Notes: a model not told the origin generated them from the sequence alone. A DNA stretch of 6,326 bases from an uncultured Pseudomonadota bacterium (GCA_902767055.1 CACXFX010000087.1:1-6326), one strand, 5' to 3'; counted from the first letter of the stretch, positions 1 through 5,734 are shown. Numbers and translations: made by a program.

Positions 1-396
1 GCAGATGCAAAGTTTGATTCACTAGCCTTTCATGGTGTTCAATTAGCAGATGGGGCAAAAATATATTGTGCCGTAGAAAATTGCGCCGATAAAATATTAC
101 AATCTTGTTTAGCGTGGGGCGGCATAACTAATGAATATGCCCAGAGATGTTATAATGCGATGAGCAATGTGCTTTCAAATTCTGAAACTTTTGCGCAAGC
201 GCCGCAAGGATGTTCGGCGTTTAACGGCAACGGTTGCCAAAGTTGCAACAACGGGTATTCGCTTTTTTCTAATCAATGTGTATGTGCGAAAAATCATAGA
301 GTAAACGGGAAAAACTGCAATCGTTTGATTTATACCATCGAAGAAGCAAACGCTGTCGCCGGTGATAAAAACCGTGTATCGATAAGATATCGTTAA
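1..396 (+). CDS. Cys-rich EGF-like protein, 3' end (5' truncated)
   Basis: The reading frame is open from the first base to a TAA at 394-396 and gives 131 residues, so the start lies outside the window. Ten cysteines are visible, at residues 23, 28, 36, 50, 71, 79, 82, 93, 95 and 106. The second half reads C-x7-C-x2-C-x10-C-x-C-x10-C with a CQSCNNGYSLF stretch, which resembles EGF-like or furin/TNFR-type disulfide-rich modules. Such modules need an oxidising compartment, so the protein is probably exported or surface exposed, although any signal peptide is outside the window. After the last cysteine comes a tail with the pattern IYTIEEANAVAG and a basic end, RVSIRYR, which may be a separate C-terminal element. 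No membrane anchor is visible. The stop is 2 bases from the tyrS stop on the other strand. I do not recognise a named family, and the function is unknown. Confidence 0.8.
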   Translation, partial: ADAKFDSLAFHGVQLADGAKIYCAVENCADKILQSCLAWGGITNEYAQRCYNAMSNVLSNSETFAQAPQGCSAFNGNGCQSCNNGYSLFSNQCVCAKNHRVNGKNCNRLIYTIEEANAVAGDKNRVSIRYR

Positions 397-398
397 AC

Positions 399-1652
399 TC
401 AGCCCTTAATCAGGCCGTGTTTTTTCTTGCCTTGTGAAAGTTTAACCTGACCGTCCGTTAAATCTTTTTTCGTGATGATATAATTTTCATCTGTCACCAC
501 TTGGTCATTAATTTTGAGACCGGCTTGTTTAATCAAACGGCGTGCTTCGCCTTTGCTTGCGACAAATCCGATTTGCAAAAACGCATCTAAGACACCGATG
601 CCGATATTTAAATCAGCTTCGATACTCGGTAAATTTTCACCCGATGCACCTTGCTCAAAAGTTTTGACGGCCGTTTGTAATGCTTCTTCGGCGGCCTGTT
701 TACCACGGCACATTTTTGTTGCCTCAAAAGCCAACACTTTTTTAGCTTCATTGATTTCACTGTCTTTTAAGGCGGACAAGCGCCTGACTTCATCCATCGG
801 CAAATCGGTAAAAATCGCCAAGCATTTACCGACTTCAGCATCGCCGATGTTTCTGAAATACTGAAAATAATCATAAGAAGAGAGTTTTTCGTCATTAATC
901 CAAACGGCATTACCCTCGGATTTGCCCATTTTTTTGCCGCTCGAATCTGTTAAAATCGGGCTTGTAAAACCGAAAAGCTCCACATTATAGCGGCGACGTC
1001 CGAGTTCGGTGCCCGAGGTAATGTTGCCCCATTGATCGGCACCGGCAATTTGTGCACGGCAATGATAGCGCTGATTTAAGACACAAAAATCATAGCCCTG
1101 CAAAAGCTGGTAATTAAATTCCAAAAAACTCATCGGCTGTTCACGCTCCAGACGCGATTTGACGCTGTCCATCGTCAGCATTTTATTGACAGAATAACAC
1201 GTACCGATATCGCGCAAAAAAGCCAAATAATTGATATCCTTGAACCAATCCCAATTGTCCACCATTTCGGCTTTATTAACACCGTTTTCAAAATCAAGAA
1301 ATTTTTTAAAAGACTTCTTTAAGCCTTCTGTATTTTGTTTTAAGGTTTCTTCGCTTAAAAACGGACGAAGTTTGTCTTTGCCTGAAGGATCGCCGATTCT
1401 TGCGGTTGCACCGCCGACCAAAGTCAAGGGCTTATGCCCGCATTTTTGAAACCAGCGCATCATCATCACCGGCACGATATGTCCGACGTGCAGACTGTCA
1501 CCTGTCGGGTCCGAACCCAAATATCCTACCGCGGGCACCCCTTTTGTTTCGCACTCAAAAAGGTATTCGTCAAACCCTTCAAGATTGGTACATTGGTTGT
1601 AAAAACCGCGTTCAAACATGATATTTAAAAATTCAGACTTCAATTGTGACAT
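399..1652 (-). CDS. tyrS: Tyrosyl-tRNA synthetase (TyrRS)
   Basis: This class I aminoacyl-tRNA synthetase activates tyrosine with ATP and charges tRNA-Tyr in the cytoplasm. The 417 residues match the usual bacterial length, so it looks complete. The HIGH motif is HVGH (55-58) within a GSDPTGDSLHVGH stretch. The KMSKS motif is KMGKS (241-245). Expected tyrosine-pocket residues are present: Tyr44, Asp88 in IGDPSG, Tyr181/Gln185/Asp188 in YQLLQGYD, and Asp206-Gln207 in GADQWGN. An S4 RNA-binding domain covers about 355-415 (ASKGEARRLIKQAGLKIND). A Phe common before the DPT motif is Ser47 here. The ATG start is supported by AAGGA at 1660-1664, 7 bases upstream, and by the N-terminus (FLNIMFERGF), which aligns with other TyrRS starts. 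It is transcribed divergently from the ankyrin gene, apparently alone, and ends 2 bases from the stop of the Cys-rich gene. No T-box or other leader is possible in so short an upstream region. Confidence 0.97.
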   Translation of the reverse strand: MSQLKSEFLNIMFERGFYNQCTNLEGFDEYLFECETKGVPAVGYLGSDPTGDSLHVGHIVPVMMMRWFQKCGHKPLTLVGGATARIGDPSGKDKLRPFLSEETLKQNTEGLKKSFKKFLDFENGVNKAEMVDNWDWFKDINYLAFLRDIGTCYSVNKMLTMDSVKSRLEREQPMSFLEFNYQLLQGYDFCVLNQRYHCRAQIAGADQWGNITSGTELGRRRYNVELFGFTSPILTDSSGKKMGKSEGNAVWINDEKLSSYDYFQYFRNIGDAEVGKCLAIFTDLPMDEVRRLSALKDSEINEAKKVLAFEATKMCRGKQAAEEALQTAVKTFEQGASGENLPSIEADLNIGIGVLDAFLQIGFVASKGEARRLIKQAGLKINDQVVTDENYIITKKDLTDGQVKLSQGKKKHGLIKG

Positions 1653-1671
1653 TTTTCATTCCTTTTCATGA

Positions 1672-1700
1672 TTTATGCCACACCATAAGCGCATTATCAA
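1672..1700 (-). promoter_or_regulatory. Candidate tyrS promoter (sigma70 type)
   Basis: On the minus strand a -35-like TTGATA (1695-1700) is followed after 17 bases by CATAAA (1672-1677). A TG one base before the -10 box gives an extended -10. The -10 itself matches only 4 of 6 consensus positions. Transcription would begin close to 1665, leaving a very short leader that still contains the AAGGA site. The -35 box touches one arm of the inverted repeat at 1687-1728. This is prediction from sequence alone. Confidence 0.45.
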
Positions 1701-1728
1701 AAAAAATCAAGAAAGAAAAAATGCGCTT
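1687..1728. repeat. 9-bp inverted repeat between divergent promoters
   Basis: AAGCGCATT at 1687-1695 and AATGCGCTT at 1720-1728 are perfect inverted copies separated by 24 A-rich bases. The arm centres are about 33 bp apart, close to three helical turns. The left arm reaches the predicted tyrS -35 box (1695-1700), and the right arm reaches the predicted -35 box of the ankyrin gene (1727-1732). The layout suits a pair of sites for one DNA-binding protein controlling both genes, but no regulator is identified. The long loop makes an RNA hairpin less likely, and it is not followed by a terminator-like T run. Confidence 0.5.
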
Positions 1729-1754
1729 GAAAAAAAAATTTATACTGTTATGAT
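1727..1754 (+). promoter_or_regulatory. Candidate promoter of the ankyrin gene (extended -10)
   Basis: TTGAAA (1727-1732) and TATGAT (1749-1754) are 16 bases apart, each with five of six consensus positions. TGT at 1746-1748 supplies the TGn of an extended -10. A start near 1761 would give a leader of roughly 33 bases carrying AAGGAGA at 1778-1784, 9 bases before the ATG. A 12-base A/T-rich palindrome, AAAAAGCTTTTT (1759-1770), lies at the expected transcription start. An overlapping TATACT at 1741-1746 is too close to this -35 to pair with it. Confidence 0.6.
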
Positions 1755-1793
1755 TAAAAAAAAGCTTTTTACCTTAAAAGGAGATTTTTTTCA

Positions 1794-2543
1794 ATGCGTC
1801 GAATTTTATTTTTTATCGGGATTTTAGGTTTTGCTTTTGCATCTTTTGCTGAAGATAATCAGCCCAATGTCAATCTTGAGCTTGAAAGTAAAGCCGATAT
1901 CCAAAATTTTGAAGAACAGGCAGCAACATGGCAAGTGGCCGATGTCGAAAAGTTACACGAAGAGAATTTTGATTTTAATCAAAAAGATGCCAACGGTAAT
2001 ACTGTTTTGTATTATGTTTTGAGCCGAAATCCGAGCTTGGAAGTGGCGCAAAAAGTGATTGAATACGGCGCTGATGTCAATGAGCCTTCCGCAACCGGAA
2101 TGTTGCCGTTAAATGTCGCCACATCAAAAGCCAATGAGTTACAGCTTCAAATTATGATGATGAAAACAATGGGACTTGAAACAAAAGACGAAAAAGTGCG
2201 CGAACAGCTGGAAAAAAATATCTTTTATGAAATGGAGCGTATGCTTTCTTTATCTGAAATTTTGATCAAAGCCGGTGCCGATGTCAACAAAGAAAGCGTT
2301 TTGGGAACGCCTTTGATGAATGCGGTTACCAATCTTTGGAACGTCGACATTGTGGATTTATTGATCAAGTCGGGCGCAGACATCAATCAAAGAGACAAAG
2401 ACGGTCGTACGGCACTGTTTTACGCTTATTCAAGCGGCAATGATGACTTTGTCACGATGTTGATTAAAGAAGGTGCAAATGTCGAAATTATGGATAAAGA
2501 CGGTTTGACATATCTCGAAGTCGAAAAAATTAATATCGAATAG
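1794..2543 (+). CDS. Exported ankyrin-repeat protein
   Basis: The 249-residue product begins with a short Sec-type signal peptide: basic MRR, a hydrophobic core to about residue 16, and a likely cleavage after Ala19 in SFA-EDN, so the mature protein should lie in the periplasm. Ankyrin repeats follow. One spans about 65-97 (DANGNTVLYYVL to YGADVNE). A second begins near 98 and is interrupted by a charged insertion at about 112-150 before ending in IKAGADVNK. A third covers about 166-199 and a fourth about 200-233 (DKDGRTALFYAY). A partial cap repeat ends the protein. Ankyrin repeats bind other proteins; the partner is not evident. The start has a strong AAGGAGA site 9 bases upstream and its own promoter, so the gene appears to be a single-gene unit. 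It ends 5 bases from a stop on the other strand. Eukaryote-directed effectors often carry ankyrin repeats, but the Sec signal favours a periplasmic role. Confidence 0.88.
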   Translation: MRRILFFIGILGFAFASFAEDNQPNVNLELESKADIQNFEEQAATWQVADVEKLHEENFDFNQKDANGNTVLYYVLSRNPSLEVAQKVIEYGADVNEPSATGMLPLNVATSKANELQLQIMMMKTMGLETKDEKVREQLEKNIFYEMERMLSLSEILIKAGADVNKESVLGTPLMNAVTNLWNVDIVDLLIKSGADINQRDKDGRTALFYAYSSGNDDFVTMLIKEGANVEIMDKDGLTYLEVEKINIE

Positions 2544-2548
2544 TTCTT

Positions 2549-2854
2549 TTAAAAAAGTTTATTTCTGTTTGTATCATAAAAAAACGTATCGCCTTCAAAA
2601 TCAGAGGGCTTGTTTAAGTATATCGGCGGACAGGTGTTTTGTTCGCACAAAGTGTTTTTCAGCTCTTGCATCATTTGGTTGTCGCTGTTAAAGTCGTCAT
2701 CAAAATGCATCAGCACAATATCGGGTTTAGCCTCTTTTGCATAGCATAAAAAGCGATAAATATTATCCGTTTGATAATAATCTAAGCCGAGTCGCATCGC
2801 CTGCCTGCGGTGTATTTGTTCTTTATCGGATGAAAAAACCATCATCAGTGCCAT
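2549..2854 (-). CDS. Small protein resembling a degenerate receiver domain
   Basis: This 101-residue protein has no signal peptide or membrane segment. I do not recognise a named family. The order of elements suggests a response-regulator receiver fold: a hydrophobic first strand (ALMMVFSSD), a helix, a YYQTDN stretch, then AKPDIVLMHFDDDF (42-55), which looks like the strand carrying the phosphorylated Asp, and later PPIYLNKP (76-83). His50 stands where the acceptor Asp would be expected, the acidic pair after strand 1 is replaced by Ser-Ser, and the protein is shorter than a normal receiver of about 120 residues. If the fold is right, it cannot signal by standard phosphotransfer. It is the last gene of the minus-strand cluster, 33 bases after folD. 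GAGAGGT at 2862-2868 is a good ribosome site 7 bases before the ATG, and both sit in a hairpin (2850-2877). The coding call is solid; the fold is tentative. Confidence 0.7.
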   Translation of the reverse strand: MALMMVFSSDKEQIHRRQAMRLGLDYYQTDNIYRFLCYAKEAKPDIVLMHFDDDFNSDNQMMQELKNTLCEQNTCPPIYLNKPSDFEGDTFFYDTNRNKLF

Positions 2855-2877
2855 ATTTTCTACCTCTCAAATATGGC
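2850..2877 (-). promoter_or_regulatory. Start-site hairpin: RBS in loop, AUG in stem
   Basis: On the minus strand GCCATATTT (2869-2877) pairs perfectly over 9 bp with AAATATGGC (2850-2858), leaving a 10-base loop, GAGAGGTAGA. The loop holds the Shine-Dalgarno sequence, and the 3' arm holds the AUG and the first base pairs of codon 2. In mRNA this would bury the start codon while exposing the ribosome site, so it may limit or regulate translation of the receiver-like gene relative to folD. The same symmetry in DNA could instead be a protein-binding palindrome. Confidence 0.6.
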
Positions 2878-2887
2878 TTTAATATAA

Positions 2888-3733
2888 TCATTGCTGATGT
2901 TGTTTTAAATAAGCGTCCACAACGTTTTCAAGCAGCATTGCAATCGTCATCGGCCCGACGCCGCCGGGAACGGGTGTGATATAGGAGGCAACCTCTAAAG
3001 CCTTATCAAAATCAACATCGCCGCAAAGCTTACCGCTTTCATCGCGGCAAATACCGACATCAATCACAACGGCACCTTTTTTAAGCCAATCGGCTTTAAC
3101 GAGCCTCGGACAGCCGGTTGCCGAAACAACAATATCGGCATTTTGACAAAGTGACCTTAAATCCGAAGTTTTAGAGTGTGCAATCGTCACTGTACAATTT
3201 TCATTTAACAAAAGCATCGACATCGGCTTGCCAACAATGTTTGAACGCCCGATAACAAGTGCATTTTTGCCGACTAAATCAATTTTTGTTTGTTTTATTA
3301 ATCTTAAGACACCTTTAGGAGTGGCAGCAATTGTCGCATTGATATCCCCGTTTTGCAACAACCCGATATTAAACGGATGAAAGCCGTCGACATCTTTTAG
3401 GGGACATACTTTGTTTAACAATTTTTGCGCATTAATATGCTTTGGAAGCGGCAGATGTATTAAAATACCGTTTACGTCAGCATCATTGTTCAAGTCGTCG
3501 ATCAGAGTTTCGAGCTGACCTTGCGTAACTACGTTGTCAAAAGTATAAAGTATGGTTTCTATCCCGACTTCAAAGGCCGCTTTTTGTTTGTTTTTAACGT
3601 AAATTTTGCTTGCTTCATCATCACCGGCCAAAACAACCGCAAGTTTCGGAAAAATTTTAAGTCTTGCAATTTTTTCTTTTAAATCGTTTCTAATTTCAAG
3701 GGCTGTCTTTTTGCCGTCAATAATTGTTGCCAT
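2888..3733 (-). CDS. folD: Methylenetetrahydrofolate dehydrogenase/cyclohydrolase (FolD)
   Basis: FolD oxidises 5,10-methylene-THF with NADP and hydrolyses the methenyl product to 10-formyl-THF, feeding purine and formyl-Met-tRNA synthesis. The 281 residues match a complete enzyme. The catalytic Tyr45 and Lys49 are in KIYVKNKQKA, Asp116 in VDGFHPFN, the nucleotide site in GRSNIVGKP (162-170), and the family signature PVPGGVGPMT at 254-263. Two active-site positions are unusual: the normally conserved Gln of ILVQLPLP is His93 (ILIHLPLP), and the usual PCTP is AATP (136-139). The human enzyme's Gln100, which fits this position by its spacing from the Tyr, is known to matter for cyclohydrolase action, so activity may be shifted. 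The ATG has GGGAGAA (3741-3747) 7 bases upstream, inside the DUF167 gene. The two genes overlap by 17 bases, which suggests translational coupling. The receiver-like gene follows 33 bases later. Confidence 0.95.
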   Translation of the reverse strand: MATIIDGKKTALEIRNDLKEKIARLKIFPKLAVVLAGDDEASKIYVKNKQKAAFEVGIETILYTFDNVVTQGQLETLIDDLNNDADVNGILIHLPLPKHINAQKLLNKVCPLKDVDGFHPFNIGLLQNGDINATIAATPKGVLRLIKQTKIDLVGKNALVIGRSNIVGKPMSMLLLNENCTVTIAHSKTSDLRSLCQNADIVVSATGCPRLVKADWLKKGAVVIDVGICRDESGKLCGDVDFDKALEVASYITPVPGGVGPMTIAMLLENVVDAYLKQHQQ

Positions 3734-4034
3734 TTTCTATTTCTCCCAATACATCATCTAAATTTTGCTCGGTTTTTAATAAAATTTTCTTAAATCTGTC
3801 GGTTTGTCCGGATACAATTGTCATTAAAGATTTTGCAACACCCAACTTTTGCGCCAAAAACTCAATCAATGCTTTATTGGCTTTTCCTTTTTCAGGGACG
3901 GATACAACGGATATTTTCAAATAATCCTGACCATCTGCGTTTTGCACATTTGTTAAAATCCGACAACAAGAAGAGTTAGGGGTCAACCTAACTCTTAAAA
4001 GATAGCCGTCTTTTGTGTGCTCAAAAAAAGCCAA
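3717..4034 (-). CDS. DUF167 / YggU family protein, TTG start
   Basis: This 105-residue protein matches the small, soluble DUF167 (YggU) family, whose biochemical role is not established. Family features are visible in order: an N-terminal strand LRVRLTPNSS (13-22), YLKISVVSVPEKGKANKALI (39-57) with the characteristic P-x-KGKAN core, and SGQTDRFKKI (75-84). A Cys-Cys pair occurs at 23-24. The start codon is TTG: the frame has a stop seven codons upstream, no ATG or GTG lies between, and the next candidate would fall inside the first conserved strand. No good Shine-Dalgarno precedes it. The yggT stop lies just 1 base before the TTG, so initiation probably depends on ribosomes finishing yggT. 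The 3' end overlaps folD by 17 bases. The yggT-DUF167-folD order is common in Alphaproteobacteria. Confidence 0.9.
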   Translation of the reverse strand: MAFFEHTKDGYLLRVRLTPNSSCCRILTNVQNADGQDYLKISVVSVPEKGKANKALIEFLAQKLGVAKSLMTIVSGQTDRFKKILLKTEQNLDDVLGEIENGNNY

Positions 4035-4035
4035 A

Positions 4036-4335
4036 TTAAAGCACCATATTGCTCAAAACATAAAGCATTTGAGCAAGAAAATAAAGCACCAAAAGCAAAA
4101 TAAACGGTGAAGCGTCAAAATCCGCAAACGGCGGGATTTTAGCTCTGATTTTTGCATAAACCGGCTCTGTCATCTTTTTCAAGATTTCAACAAATTTTTC
4201 GGCATATTTGTTTTTAACCGATAAAATCTTGAAATGAAGTAACCAGTGAATAACAATCTCAACCACGACAATCTTGACATAGATATCTAAGACAAGTGCC
4301 AAGGTTTTGAACAAAGGAAGAAGCAGAACACCCAT
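4036..4335 (-). CDS. YggT family membrane protein
   Basis: This 99-residue inner-membrane protein has two hydrophobic regions, about residues 2-38 and 75-98, joined by a basic and Pro-containing linker (LKKMTEPVYAKIRAKIPPFADFDASPF). The linker pattern, with EPxxxxIRxxIPPxxxxDxSP, is the hallmark of the YggT family; the length fits the single-unit version. YggT relatives are linked to envelope upkeep, osmotic tolerance or cell division in different bacteria, but no exact role is settled. The ATG has AAGGAG at 4346-4351, 10 bases upstream. The preceding gene ends 77 bases before, the largest gap in the cluster, so a new transcript may begin here, though I found no convincing -35/-10 pair. The stop is 1 base before the DUF167 start, which ties the two genes together. 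Confidence 0.93.
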   Translation of the reverse strand: MGVLLLPLFKTLALVLDIYVKIVVVEIVIHWLLHFKILSVKNKYAEKFVEILKKMTEPVYAKIRAKIPPFADFDASPFILLLVLYFLAQMLYVLSNMVL

Positions 4336-4412
4336 AATTTTATATCTCCTTGAAATAAATAAACAAATGACTCAAAAAAGAATCCTCAAAGACAATCTAT
4401 ACAAAATAAATC

Positions 4413-5240
4413 CTAACGTCCAGTAAATTCTTTAGAGTTATCATCAACTTCTTGCTCAAATGATGAGTAAAGCGTTTGAACTGCCTGTTTTTGGTCTTCA
4501 AATGCCATTTCATCAAGAAGTTTGTTTTTGAGAAAAGCATCATAATCAAAGCCTTCTTTTAAGTCAGCATCTAAATGAAAGCGAACCCCGATTTTTTCTT
4601 TTTTCTCATCTGACATGTCATAGCCGAATTCGACTTCTTTTAATCCTTTGAAATAAGCATAATAGGGCTTTGCGCTATCAAATTCGGAACGCGTCGTTTC
4701 AACATCAGTCCCCCTTTTTGTTAAAAACGAAATAGCCGAGCGCATCTCACGTAATTTTTGCAATTTATAGCGAATGAATTTGACTTTTTCGCGTGCAGCC
4801 GATGATTGACAACTTGAATAAAGCCCTAAGCAGACCATCAATTCGGCCTCGCGCTGATCCGTATTTTGCAAAAAAGCCTCACGTTCGATGGCGTCTTGTT
4901 GCGTCACATAACCATCGTTCATATGCTTTAATATCGTTGTTGTTTCGTTCAGCCAACTGAAATATTCTTCAACCGAATCGGTACCGCTGTTAAGACGTTC
5001 CATACTTTGTGCCTGAAGTTCATCAAAACTCAATGAAGGTGTATCCAGCTCTTTGGCAAGCATGAAAGACAAATCTTCTTTTGAAAGTTTTTGTGACTTT
5101 TCAACTTCAATCATCCGGTTTTTAGGGCCCAAAACAACTTCGCGCGCGATAAGATTTGCACCTTTATCGCTCATTGAAGGATATTTTTTCTTTAAGGTTT
5201 GAGCGATGATTTTTGAAACAGTTTTTGTATCATTTTGCAT
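4413..5240 (-). CDS. Unknown helical cytoplasmic protein
   Basis: I do not recognise this 275-residue protein. It has no signal peptide, membrane segment or obvious catalytic motif, and is rich in charged residues with a predicted largely helical character. The first 65 residues (VSKIIAQTLKKKYPSMSDKGANLIAREVV, then KEDLSFMLAKEL) look like a small helical domain. About 120-175 forms a long basic, possibly coiled-coil region (REKVKFIRYKLQKLREMRSAI). Residues 190-245 are aromatic and acidic with FHLDADLKEGFDYD, and the tail is acidic. The ATG is supported by GAGGAG at 5250-5255, 9 bases upstream, which is made from the last codons of the TerB-like gene. Only 3 bases separate the two genes, so they are almost certainly co-translated and may form a complex. 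Nothing suggests a frameshift or truncation. Confidence 0.85.
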   Translation of the reverse strand: MQNDTKTVSKIIAQTLKKKYPSMSDKGANLIAREVVLGPKNRMIEVEKSQKLSKEDLSFMLAKELDTPSLSFDELQAQSMERLNSGTDSVEEYFSWLNETTTILKHMNDGYVTQQDAIEREAFLQNTDQREAELMVCLGLYSSCQSSAAREKVKFIRYKLQKLREMRSAISFLTKRGTDVETTRSEFDSAKPYYAYFKGLKEVEFGYDMSDEKKEKIGVRFHLDADLKEGFDYDAFLKNKLLDEMAFEDQKQAVQTLYSSFEQEVDDNSKEFTGR

Positions 5241-5243
5241 AAA

Positions 5244-5684
5244 TTAATTCTCCTCAAATATGATTTTTGATTGTTCCGCCAAAATCAAACTGTCGACGAC
5301 AAAACGGCCGATCTCTTCCACTTTTTGAGGTGAAACGTTAAGAACATCGGCAGCATGATTAATAAATAAAATTTCTTCAATGCCTAAATCTTTGTCGCAA
5401 TGCCCGAGGATAAAAAGTTGTTTAATCAATTCTAAAGCAACGCGGCGAGAGTCAAGAATCTCAAGTTCTTCTAAAAGAGAAGTCTCATTGACGTTTTCAA
5501 AAATTTTTTTGACGTTTTCGACTTTGTATTTTTGTGCCATTTTTTTGATAAAAACAACTTCCGTATCATCTACTTTCCCGTCTGCTTGCGATGAAAAAAG
5601 GAGGGTTTTCAAAAAAACAATTTTTTGATCTTCATCTAAAAGCGACATCACTTGTTTGTCTAATGTTTTTTGAACTGTTTGCAT
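5244..5684 (-). CDS. TerB-like domain protein
   Basis: This 146-residue soluble helical protein resembles the TerB / tellurite-resistance-like fold also found at the start of DjlA-type proteins. The clearest sign is LKTLLFSSQADGKVDDTEVVFIKKMAQKYKV (25-55), with the ADGkv...E pattern of the family (Asp35, Glu42). A second, degenerate copy follows at about 87-118 (QLFILGHCDKDLGIEEILFINHAADVLNVSP; Asp97, Glu104), as expected for the family's internal duplication. In TerB such acidic residues bind divalent metal; the job here is unknown, and no other ter gene is present, so a tellurite role should not be assumed. The ATG has AGAGGT at 5689-5694, a short spacing of about 5 bases. It follows pssA by 50 bases and is joined to the unknown helical gene by a 3-base gap. 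Confidence 0.75.
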   Translation of the reverse strand: MQTVQKTLDKQVMSLLDEDQKIVFLKTLLFSSQADGKVDDTEVVFIKKMAQKYKVENVKKIFENVNETSLLEELEILDSRRVALELIKQLFILGHCDKDLGIEEILFINHAADVLNVSPQKVEEIGRFVVDSLILAEQSKIIFEEN

Positions 5685-5734
5685 TTTAACCTCTTTTATG
5701 ACTGAAAAGCAGCAGATGATGTTTTAATTTGATA

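Noticed and set aside
380..392. Short inverted repeat CGATA-AGA-TATCG just before the stop of the Cys-rich gene, considered as a terminator.
   Set aside because: The stem is only 5 bp and AT-rich, lies within coding sequence, and no T run follows on either strand.
402..427. GCC/GGC stem followed by a run of T on the plus strand after the Cys-rich gene, considered as a terminator reaching into tyrS.
   Set aside because: Only three consecutive pairs can form, and the sequence is explained as the tyrS C-terminal Lys-rich coding region.
514..864. Plus-strand open frame of 116 codons inside tyrS.
   Set aside because: It lies opposite a well-conserved synthetase gene and resembles no known protein; it is a reverse-strand shadow.
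2544..2560. TTTTAAAAAA tract between the ankyrin and receiver-like genes as a bidirectional terminator.
   Set aside because: It has no GC-containing stem, and self-pairing would leave almost no loop.
4336..4412. Promoter or terminator in the 77-base gap before yggT.
   Set aside because: No -35/-10 pair with acceptable spacing and no stable stem-loop was found; only the yggT ribosome site is clear.
5244..5684. A tellurite-resistance operon based on the TerB-like protein.
   Set aside because: No TerA, TerC, TerD, TerE or TerZ relative is in the window, and TerB-like domains occur in many unrelated contexts.
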